Assembly (NCBI GenBank): GCA_030142905.1 | Contig: JASJOG010000212.1 | Coordinates: 62,001-126,000 of the forward strand | DNA: 64,000 bases | Source of the DNA: Heliopora coerulea | Taxonomy: Eukaryota; Cnidaria; Anthozoa; Scleralcyonacea; Helioporidae | Reading direction: 5' to 3' | In this document: positions 46,895 through 61,300 of the stretch, one piece after another | Position numbering within the stretch: position 1 is the first letter of the stretch | Layout of the letters: each line of letters begins with the position of its first letter | Program-made: the position numbers and the translations under genes | Notes under the pieces: model-generated | Database searches by the model: none | What the model saw: only the letters and a program-made list of their open reading frames with translations | Told to the model about the DNA's origin: nothing

Positions 46895-49800
46895 ATGGCG
46901 GCCAGACAGCAACATAAACAACTGAGTGTAGTCGAGTTTTATAGCGGAATTGGGGGACTGCACTATGCCTTGAAAGGTAAGACCTGATAAAATTATTTCT
47001 GTACAAAATATAGAGCATCGGAAAGATTTTTAAGGATTTCTGGACGAGTGCGGTGGAAAGTAGTCAATAATCTTCGTAGCACTATCACAGCCAATGGCCA
47101 AACTTCACTTATAGTACCCCCTCCCCTATCGCCTACTTGAAGAATAAAAAAATTAAACCAATGACGGTATGAACATATTTTGAGGAGTAAGACTGCATTC
47201 CCCTTTTTGAGATATTTTTACATTTCTTTTATATTGATTAGCACCCAAGTCTAATTGCCCCCTCTACCTCCTCTCTATATCACAGAAAATGGTTTATTGC
47301 TTTGTCCAGGTTCATATTAATTTAAAACTATCGACATCTTTGTTCCAGCTTGTGGCATCCCAGCTAAGGTTGTGGCAGCTATTGACATAAATACAACAGC
47401 AAACCAAGTTTATTCCCACAATTTTCCCGACACAACATTGCTAAACCGTAACATTGAGGTAATGTCAATTGTGGCATAGCCAAGGTGGGGAACAGGGGTT
47501 ACTTGTGCAACCTGAAATTTTAACATACTGTTCATGTCATTGCCAGAAATATTGCATAAAACATCCTAGAATGCCTCAGAGTCAGTCTGAGAGGTCCTAA
47601 AAACTTATACATTTTTTTAGTAGGCATACTGCTGGGGTTGAAATTGCCTGTCAGCATGCTTTGAGTTCCCAGCAGGAGCTTCCAAAAATTCAATTCTGGT
47701 CATGCTACTTATTGTCAAATGTTTTACATCAAATTACAGTACAAAAAACCCAAAACCCAGGCTTTTGCTATGTCAGCAGTTAAATGTATTTATGTTTTGC
47801 CAAAGCTTGTGCACTGGTCTTTATGTACAATGATACATGCTGATTTTCAAGCTACCAGGTTTGTATGTTCTCCTGGACACAATAACTGGGCATACGGGTA
47901 TGCTTATAGCTAGGGCTAAACCATCGATCATTTTTGTACAACAAAGGGCTATGTTGTTGACTAATAGTATGGAAAAGCAACTTCATGAACCAAGATTTGT
48001 TGCACATCCTTATTTCTTGAGCAAAATGTCTAATCAAAATCAAACTTTAATCCTATTAACATTGGTAGACTAAAAATGCAAGAGAATGTTGTACCACAGT
48101 CTCCAAACATTTAGCCTAGTCTTCTTTCTTGCTGCAAATACACACACATCATATGCGAGAAGTTAGTTTCAGGCTTGCTAGCCACGTGATTTTGTATATT
48201 CTCTATATCAATTAATGTAACTTAGCTGAGGAATATTACAAAGTTGTTCACAACCAATCTGTAAATCAAACTGTAATTTTTATTTTATTCTTTTTTTAAT
48301 TTTCAGTAGTTTAATCACTTCAGCTTTAAAATAAATTTACTGAAATAGTCTTAAATCAGTCGATGCCATATACTAATCCATACTGTTTTGCTGGATGCAG
48401 GGCATAAAATTGAATGATTTTATAAAACTTGATGCTGATGTATTTATCATGTCACCACCTTGTCAACCTTTTACCAGGTTTGTATTGTACTTTAACTACT
48501 AGTAACATTTGAACATGTGTGTAATGGGTGCAACAGAATATTGTTGTCAGTCAAGACTTGAGCAAGATCTGAAAAAAAAAACTGTACACCTTGTTAAAAA
48601 AAGTTTTCATTCACTTCTATTATAGACAAGGACGTCAAAAAGCTTCAAGTGATCCAAGGACAAAAAGTTTCTTACACATAATAAAGGTGCTCAAAAGGTA
48701 GCCAGTTATGTCTAAGAGCCAAAGGACAATTAATTGCTAATTTTTCACTGATACCAACATACCTCTTTGCACCTTTAGATTACCCAAAGCACCATCATAT
48801 ATTTTAGTGGAAAATGTAAAAGGTTTTGAAGTCTCAGATACGAGGTCAGAGGTGAAACAAGGGTTGTGGTATGGGTTTATTTTTCCCTCCAAGTATTTCT
48901 ATTTAGTTTTACATCTTGTGATTTTTGCTGTTCCATTAGAGAAGAATTTATTAAAACACTAGAGGATGCAAATTATGTTTACCAGGTGAGGTATTAAAGA
49001 AAAAATAAAATTAATTGCAGCATGTGGAAACCCACTAAGGGTCAAGGGCACACTTTATAGTTTTACTCTGGCTAATACCAGATGATTTTACTCATCAAGG
49101 AGATGAGTCCAGCCCCTTAATGAGTAAACACAGTCAGCCATCTCCTTAATTTTAATAAATGAAAAAATCTAGGTTGGAAAGTATTTTTATCAATTTCCAT
49201 AAAAGAAAAACATCCACTGGAAGGTTTTTTTTCACTTTTCCTCTCAGCAACCTCTTAGTATTTTTCTCTGTCTAATACCAAACTTTTTTACTCATCACTG
49301 GGATCCCTACCATATGAACAGTTAAATATACAGTCATGTTAATTTTGCATCATATCATCTCTTTGTTTTTGGTGTAGGAATTTCTTTTAACTCCGACACA
49401 GGTATTTTATTCAGCATAATATAACAGCTCTAATTTCCCCAATGGTGTTTGTCAGTTGCAAAGTCTACTGTGCATTTTTGTTGGTTTAGATAAACCCAAA
49501 ACCAATTTTTTGGTTCTTTTCTAGTTTGGTATACCTAACTCAAGATTGAGGTACTTTCTAATAGCAGTTCAAAAACCAATGAAATTCCCTTTTGAGCCAA
49601 CAGAAATGGTAAGCTTTTAAAATTAGAATGTTAAAGTCTGAAGTTAGCTTCAAAATAAAGTAAATTTTTAACTGAAAATGTTAACTTATTATTGGTGTTG
49701 TACCATTTATGATGTTTTATCAACAAGTTTGCTAACTTTGTTTACTCTAGATCATGGAGTTTCTACCAGTCAGTCCTTATCCAGGCAGTGAACGTAAACC

Positions 49801-51433
49801 TTGCTCCACACAGAACAATGGAAATCCCAGAAACAGTTGTGTAATTTGTTCAAAAAATGAACTCCATTCATCAGTTGAAATAATTCCTGACAAACCTCAA
49901 AGTGAATATGACATTTTTCCATCCATAAAAATATCTCATGACAATTATTCTCCAAATGGCACCTATTTTTCACTATATTCTGCAAATAATGCAGCACTAT
50001 CCACAAAGAATGCCAATTTTGGAAAGCAATGTGACAGTGAGAATCATCAAGACCTTGGCACAAAAGATGATGTTGAATTACATAGACAAAGGATTATGAA
50101 AATCAGAGGCTTTTTAGAAATGGATGAGAACAATTACAGGGAATTTTTACTTCCAGAGGAAATTTTAAGAACAAAAATTCTGTTGATGGGTAAGTATAAA
50201 TGAATTCTCAGTGTTGTTCCTGTCATAAAGAAACAGCAATTATTAAAAGTAACAGAAGTTCTGTGACATAAAAAAATACCAAAACTTTTAGTTACCACAA
50301 TTACTTCTGTTTTCAGGACAATTATTTTTTGTATGTTCTTTAAATTTGCAGATATTGTTCAAGAAGGATGCAACCATTCCTGTTGTTTCACTAAAGGGTA
50401 AAACTAAGATGCTTTTTGGATTTTTTTTTTCAGTCTCATAACATCTATCCTATTTCACCTTCAACATCTCACTAGAAAAATTTGCAATAAAATGTTTTGT
50501 CTTGAAAAAACTTAGCCAGAACCTTTTTGCATCACTTCCTGACCTATACCTTGATCTGCATTCTTCATTAAGCACCATAACCCTTATGTTGAGGAAAAAC
50601 ACTACAATCATATTCAAAATCTTTTTAATGATAAAATTTCAGTAAGCTGAATGGAGTACAAGACAGTACTTTGATACTGGCTGGCTCAAAAGTTTTTGTG
50701 TTGATTTACAGTATGAGAGTTTCCTCAACTGTCTTTGTCTCTTGCAGCTATGGACATTATGTTGAAGGAACAGGCTCAGTATTGCAAATGACATCTGTTG
50801 ATGTATGTAAAACTGAAATTTCAAGCAAGTACAGTCCTACATCTGAAATGCTGGACTAAATTTGACTTAGAGTGTAGGAGGAAAAATACTTAATATGTCA
50901 ATGATTATCTGATTTATATTAGTTAATTCATTCTTGAGACTCTTCTCTTTCCAGTCTTCACAGATCTTTTGTCAATATAATGAAATAAGTGAAGAAGACA
51001 GGCCACACTTCTTGGCACCACTTGGTTTGCGATACTTCACACCAAGAGAAATATCAAACCTTCACTACTTTCCTAAAGATTTTGGTGAGTTCCCAGGAAC
51101 GCCAGATGAATGTATGGCTTCCAAAATAAAAAGATGAAGGGTGGAGGCTATTGATTACAGAATAAATGCAGTAAACTTGTATTACAGGAACATTCAATTT
51201 GTCAACTTTGCAAATATGAACATCACAATTGTCCTTGCATTTTTTTATTTTGGATATTTAAGTAATCTAATGGAATTAGTGTATGTGATATCAGCTTTAT
51301 ATTTTCATGATTCTTTATAGACTTCCCACAAAGTATCTCGACAAAGCAGAAATACCGCCTTCTTGGAAACAGTCTAAATGTCCAAGTGTTATCAGAACTC
51401 ATGAAACTTCTTTTTTCATCAAAAAAAGCATAA
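46895..51433 (+). CDS. TRDMT1: tRNA (cytosine-38-C5) methyltransferase, DNMT2 family
   Basis: Methylates C38 of tRNA-Asp and some other tRNAs using S-adenosylmethionine. Thirteen exons: 46895-46976, 47349-47458, 48401-48477, 48626-48697, 48779-48844, 48940-48985, 49378-49401, 49525-49608, 49751-50189, 50352-50397, 50748-50802, 50955-51084, 51321-51433; 1344 nt, 447 residues. Motif I is VEFYSGIGGLHYAL. Motif IV, SPPCQPFTR, holds the catalytic Cys85. ENVKGFE at 125-131 is motif VI, and FGIPNSRLRYFLIA follows. The DNMT2-specific CFT triplet (345-347, CCFTKGY) and the closing YRLLGNSLN are present. The protein is longer than human TRDMT1 (391), mainly because exon 9 adds 146 poorly conserved, Asn/Ser-rich residues between motif VIII and the CFT region. 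All catalytic elements are intact. Confidence 0.97.
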
Positions 51434-52618
51434 CATTGCTTTCTTTAAGATAGTCAAGTTTTCAATAAAGTGTGTGTCAGTACTGTTACACAGTCTTCAT
51501 GGATTTTAGTTTTCCAACATATAAGCAAGTTTATGGTGTAGAACCACCATATCACTGGTAATTACCAGTAACAGGAAGAAGTATTGCTGTATTTCTTTCA
51601 CTGAAGAACTGCTTTGTGATCTACACTTTCAAGTTACTGAACTCAGGGGTGCATAATAATATTGTGCTAAGCATCAAAAGCATTTGCAATACAACTTGAC
51701 TTCCACTTTGAACAGAAAAGAACTCTTTTCATTATTTAAACAGTTCACTCAAACAGTTATTAATTTTTTCCTTATTCAGTCCTTCTGTTGGGAGATTTTA
51801 AATGCCATTTATGACCAACGTCCAGCAGTGCAGTACATCATGTTGAACTGCTGGCAATTTTAACACTTCATCATACAGTGCATTGTGAGATAACACCTCT
51901 CATGGACGCAGTGCATACCTAGAAGAGGTGAAGAGAAGTAGTGTGGTACTTTTGTGTTTGAAACACTCTTCATCACACTGTTACACTAAGCTGATTTTGT
52001 AGTGTTAAAATGTTGATCTTCACTGACAACAAATCACCTCTAGATTATTGAAATAGCAACCATAACTGAACAGATTTTTCATTAAATTTGACAAGCCTAT
52101 CCCAAATGGATTCTGTAATGCTGAAGAAAACAAGAGAATATGGACAAACTTGAATATTGGCAATGAAACTAGTCACAAGCCTACATAAAGATGCCTCAAG
52201 TTTATAGCCACTCCTTTTTGCCACTCATGTATTTTTCACCATTGCATGTAATTCAAATGAAGAATAGTGCCTCATAATGTACCCAAACTTTTCATTGCTA
52301 CAATTGATCAAAACCACAGTCACAGGTTTGCAGTCAAGCCCAGAAACCTGAGCTGTAAGTGCTTGTCACCATGGCCTATTTTAACCACTGCCTTAACCCC
52401 TAATGCTATAAATGCCTTTGCAATGATGCAAATTGTAGGTCCAGTGTGACCATATATAATAAAAATTAGAAAACAATGCATAACTACAAGAGATTCAACT
52501 AAACTTTTCTTTTCTTAAAGCTTAGTTAACCAAGCATAATCTAACTTCTTTAATGTCAGGGAACTACAACACTACACAATGACATACTCCATAAGCCAGG
52601 AAACAAACTGTTGTATAC
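51434..52618. other. Convergent 3' flank of TRDMT1 and NTMT1
   Basis: The region between the two stop codons, AT-rich, with the TRDMT1 polyadenylation signal at its left end. Nothing else is recognisable. Confidence 0.6.
51464..51469 (+). terminator. Polyadenylation signal of TRDMT1
   Basis: AATAAA about 30 bases after the stop codon, followed by a GT-rich stretch (GTGTGTGTCAG). Confidence 0.7.
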
Positions 52619-55578
<2,960 letters not shown>

Positions 55579-58375
55579 ATTGTAGAGTCTAGAAAGCTAT
55601 AACATCTGGACAGCCGACATTATTTCAAATGCTACGTGGAAAGAGAAACTGTGGCCGGAGATTTTGAAAGCCCGCCAAGGAATCTCGCGTGGGACAATCA
55701 CGCAGGAAAGGATACGCCACGAACAACTTTGCACCATACCTTGCTTTTCTGAACGTAATTAATATAGAACATTTAACAAAAATTGCAAGGTCTTTCACTT
55801 CCACATCATAGTTTCCAATCGCAACTTTGAATATCTTCAGACTTCAGCCTGAAGGTCGGTTTTAAAAGGTTTAACAATCGCTGAGTTTTCGGGTGTGGCT
55901 CGATTGGTTTCCTGGAAAGTATTGCCATAAACTAAAGGCGTTGTGTCTCGCATGGATCACAGTTGCACCAGGCGAATACGCGCAGAGTTCGATGACGACT
56001 TTGACACAAAAATGACACGTACACTGGAGTTAGAACGAACTTAATTATTGTACGTGTGTTTAATGTTCCGTTTGTTTTTTCTAAGACGCAGATCAGTGCA
56101 GTGGGTTCCAACCACACTCAGTATTGCTATACCCTGGTCCAAGTCAACTGCGTTAATAACACAAGTCAACGTAACGTGTGCAACAAATATCTTGTACAAT
56201 ATGGAAACGGGCAAACTGATATTATAGTTACAATTCACTACTTTATTTATCTGTGAAATTTATCTGGCTGCCTCTGTCCGTACAGCCGCTATTTAACCAA
56301 TTTTACATCTGAAATAAATAAAACCCCGTCACATATATCGAATTCGCTTTGAAGAAGCAACTTCCAACAAACAAAGCAAACTCTACAGCACGAGTAAAGT
56401 GTTCTTCGCAGTTAGGATAGTTCTTTCAAAAATGTCAGTTCTTCACGCGCGATGAAGTGAAGCAATATCTTTCAATATGGCACGAAAATAATTTCGTCTT
56501 CAGGTACAATCATTTAGAAAGCTCAGCTTCCCCTGAAATGTTAGCTGCACGTTTGTACATTACATTTAAGGTTACTTCACCTTCAACAACTTGTTCATTA
56601 AAAATAATTCAGATCAAAATTGAAGTAATATACTCTTGCAAAACGATAAACTAATTATCACTATAAATTATTTTAAATACTCTAAAAGATTTTAACTTGC
56701 TATCCTTTACTGTTTCCGTACTCTGCTATTTCAAACCGCGGCTCCAAACGCAACTTTGACTCACACAGACGAAGCAACTTCGTCATAAAACTTGTGAATC
56801 CCAAGAACTCGGTGAAGACGTCTTGGACAGGTCCTGTACAAGTTTCTCATTGTCTACAAATACCAAAAGGTGCCCGCCGTGGCCGTTAAAAAGTTCCAGG
56901 TTAACAACACGGGCTTACCAATTGCTCACTTATATGACAACAGTTTATCACTTACTTCTTGCGATATTCTTTTGCTATTTTTAAGCTGTCCGTCGTACTG
57001 TACTTGAGCAAATTCAAGGATGGTTTTCACCTAGCAATGTGATAATTTTCCCCAAAAAATGCATCGTCTGTGCGGGACGAAAATCTCAAGAGGAGCCTCG
57101 ACTTTATAACAGTGTATCTATAATAACGAAAGGCTGTCAAACCATAATGCTGACCTCGGTGTATGTTACCACTAGAATTGTTCAGGCTGTAAAGATGTTG
57201 TAATATTGGGCAACACGTAATAGCATGAGTAATCTTCTCAAGAAGGGAGTCCTAGTGAAACTTCTCAACCTCAGAATAAGCGTTCCCAAGCTTGAGACAT
57301 CAATATCACTAATACCTATGCTTTCCACGTCAATTTTTCGAAAAACGATCGTTTCAAGTGGACTTGAGACAGAAGTAGTAACGATTGTATGGAAGGTAAA
57401 GAAAACTTAGCTTAATCTCGTTCACTCTCAAAATGTCATATGACACCTTTTCCTCCAAGGAAGCGTTCGTTATTTGTGAAAGGTTCAAGAGTAAGGAAGA
57501 GAAAATAATGCTGGCGTAAGAAAAAACACAAAAGCAATTAAAATTAGTTGCAAATTATATGAAAATAATAACTGTTAGCTGCATGTTTGGAATGTCTTAT
57601 TTTGCACTACTCTGCATTTTCCACTTACAGAAACGTAGTGTTGCCTGATTCTTTGCATTTAAGGAGAATGATTCGTATCTGAATGATTCATATCTGGCTG
57701 ATTCGTGAGGAATACGACGGTGTTTAGTTTTAACGTAATTCATGTTTGGACAGATACAGCCGCCAACTTTTACCATGATAGCTCAAAGTGTACATTGTAA
57801 TTGTTTCGTTTAGCCAAGCTCTATGGCCTCTAACATTTAGTGACCTCTTGAGTATTCCTTGTATATTATATGCTTCATGAATTCATCTAGTGTTGTATCA
57901 GATTATTATTAACTGAGGATGATAGCTGGATCTGTTGAAACATGTATCACATTAAGTCTAAATATCGTCGCATTTTATCACAAAGTTACCATTCCGTTTG
58001 TTTTATCAAGGCTGGAGCCTTGGCCATTCACGATGAAGTTTGTGAAGTGTGGATGTTGTCGTCGTTGCTGCAGGGACATTTATGACATCTTTCAATAGGA
58101 TGTGGGTACGCTTTCCGTCAGTATCCACGAAGCTTCAGCCTCGGCTATTCAACTTTTACGTTGACAAAATGAGTAACGAACTCATTTCTCTTACACGCAG
58201 ACCACAGATATAAAACAGTGAGCGTTCCAAAGAATTTTACGAGGTTTCACGAGGTTCTACCATGATATGAAGTGTGCCTTCCGCTGAGCCAAAGCTAGTC
58301 CACCAAAGTCATATAGAATAATACCAACCTCCAACTCTAGTTACTATATGGATTATAGCACCAAGGAAGATGGAA
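55579..58375. other. Intergenic region between NTMT1 and the C1-SH3 adaptor
   Basis: The NTMT1 promoter side includes ATCTCGCGTGGGAC at 55682-55695, a CGCG element about 105 bases from the start codon. Short open frames near 56041-56256 and 57225-57410 are not recognisable. The right end is the 3' flank of the adaptor gene. Confidence 0.5.
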
Positions 58376-61300
58376 CTATCTACCGGGCTCAACTTTTTCA
58401 ACGTAAGTTGACGGAAATATTCCTTCTCCATCTGCCCCACGGCCTACCATCCAACCATTCCCTTCGTCTTCAACTAAAACAAGAATCTAGAAATACAAAC
58501 GCAATCTGGTGAATCAAAACAAGTAATCCACTGACGCGTATCCAATTTCGCGGAATTCATTATCACACACGAGCATCTTCCCTTTCATTATGACTTCTTT
58601 CACTGCTGAGGTTCATAACTTTTTACAGAGAACATAAATATTATTTAGTACTGAAATATTACCTGACCCATGGAAATAGAAAGCTCGTCGTCCTCTTCGC
58701 CCTCAAAATCGTAAAGACACTTTAAAATGACATCTTTCTCTTCGATTTTCTACAAAGGAACAAAAGCATTTTCTTAGCTTATTGCTTCGGTATTTTTTAA
58801 AGTAAAAAAGTTCCAGTTAACAACCTTTGTCCACTCAACATTTTAACTCATTCAGTCTCGCAGTAAACAAGCTAATGAACATGGACAAATGAACGTCTAA
58901 AGATGCTTAACCTTTTTTTGGCATAATACTCTATCCTTGATGAACTACCCGACTAACCAACCGATCCTCCAACCGGTTCATCAACCAGTCAACCAGTCAA
59001 CCAGCCCTCGAGTTCACAAACGACCGACTGATCGACCAACTTTTCGGACCACGAATCCACCTACCCATCGACCGACCAACCAACATTCTGGCTTACGAGT
59101 CCACCGATCCACCGACCGATCCGCCGACCAACCTCCCGGTCCACGAGTCCTCCTATGCACCGATCGAACAGCTGACGAGTCAACCCATTATTTAACCGAC
59201 CAGTCAAGCCAGCGACTATTGAATAAACTAACCAATTAATTGACTCAAATAGCCAACAAACCAGTCCACTCAATGATATATCGGCAATTCTCAGCTCGTA
59301 TACAGATAATCAAAAACATTAAAGATTTTCTAAATATTGGCAACAATACCAGAACGTAAGACGCTGGAAAGAAGCCGACTTTCCCTTTATATGAGCCCTG
59401 TAAGACATAAATTAAGCAGAAATATCATTGGCAAGGGTTTCAAAGCAAGACGTCACGCGTGCTAACGGTCGTATTTTCGACGCCTATTTTGGCTGTAGGT
59501 GCAGAGATTCTCTATTTGAGTATTATCTTAGTTCTTTTCTGAATTTATAAGTCAGACTGCTAGGTTTCACATTGTTTTGAGGACACATACTTGCAGATAA
59601 GATCCCACACCCCTATATAGTGATCGGGTCCCTAGCACTCGCTAACTCCCAACTCCTACACAGCGAATTCCAATTCCTACTCATAAATCTTTTTGAATGG
59701 TCACCAACCCTTCTGTGATTTGAATCAAAGCGCACTTATCACGACAGGCTCACAGATAGTCAAGCAATAAATTGAAAGTTATACATGAAATTTGACAGTA
59801 ATTGATGAAAACTGTTACCTCCCACCAGTCCTTTTGTGAACTGTTCATTAAAGAAATCTTCTGTCCAGCCCTGTTAGCCAAAGTAAAGTTAATAAAGACG
59901 ATAAATGCCGTCGTCAAGCGTCCAAGACGAATGAAGAAGAAAAGAACGGCTAATGATTTTATTTTAAAACCTTACTTTACACTGAGATCTCCAGGTGAAT
60001 TGGCTTCATAGTCGTACAGAACAACGCACTGTTGAGGCTTCTTCTTAAGGGCAGGTTTGGCAGGAATCTAAACGTATAAAAAACAAATTATTTAATAACA
60101 TGAACTGCTTGCGTATGTACTCGCCACTTTAAAAATAAGAGAAGAAAAGATTGTGATAAATGTTTCCAGCTTTTGAACGGCACAAAAAAAAAAAAAAAAA
60201 AAAAAAACAAAAAAAAAAAAAAAACACGTCGAAGGTTAGGGGAAACAAAAAAGCTCTGTCTATTTTACACACGAAACTAGATAAGTCGAACATTTTGCAA
60301 AAACTCGATCAGGGAGCCGCCGAAAGAAGATTGGCGTTTCAAGCAAAGGCTCTTCACTTCTAAGGCACACGATTCGCCCCGACCAAAGTAAGTTTCAACA
60401 GTTCACTGACCCTTTTGACTTTTTATACAACGTTCAACAGTGGCAACTCGGCACTCTCTTTTATATAAATGTGACACCGCTCTGATAACTTCGTTACGAC
60501 GAAGACCGAATGTCAATATGAGCGCCAATTTAAAATTATATTAAAAATGACTTGTACTGCTCCCTTATGACTGCATTTGGAAAAAGGACATTTCAAGCTA
60601 GTCCTAGGTAGAGAAGACATACGATACCCGACTGTTCATCAAACTCAAATCTTCATAAATATTTTTGAGTTCCTAACGGGGCTCACTGAATCCGCCACCT
60701 TCTTATTACTAGGAAGACGTCCTAACAATTGAGCTGCTGAGACTGAGATGGCCAGCGAAGTTTACAAATGAGTACAACTTGCAACCCTCTGATGAATAGT
60801 GAAACACTCTAACCACTGAGCGAGTGAAAGTAACAAATTTGACCGATGGAAACATTAAAGTAACAATGATATAAAACTAAAATACTGCGTAGACAATGTT
60901 GAATACGGTAAAAAGTTTAAAGGTTGTTAACTGCCTTGACTGATATCAAAAAATTCAAACATTTCGAGGAAAGGCCTTTCTCCAAAGAAAGAAACGTGAG
61001 AAGAGAACATGTCTCTTTCTCTGACAAAGGACCTTTGTTCGAAACGTTAGAATTCTTTGAGAACAATCACGGCAGTTACCAACCTTTAAACTTTTTAACA
61101 TATTAAACTAACAGTCGCATTCGCCAACGGTTCTCAACAGAAACTCACAGTTAAACTCCAGGGCTTGATATTTCTTGGAAAGAGTTACTTACCTCTGGTG
61201 GGGACGGGACAATATTGGGCGACGAACCTGAAAAGCATGATTGGGAAAAAAGCCATTATCAAATTAAACTTAACTCCAACATTTGCAGAGAGATGGCAAA

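Noticed and set aside
58937..59239. 100-codon Thr/Pro-rich plus-strand frame
   Set aside because: Translation of the degenerate ACCGACCA-type repeat in an intron of the adaptor gene.
60160..60363. 67-codon plus-strand frame with a poly-lysine run
   Set aside because: The lysines come from the poly(A) tract in an intron; no other support.
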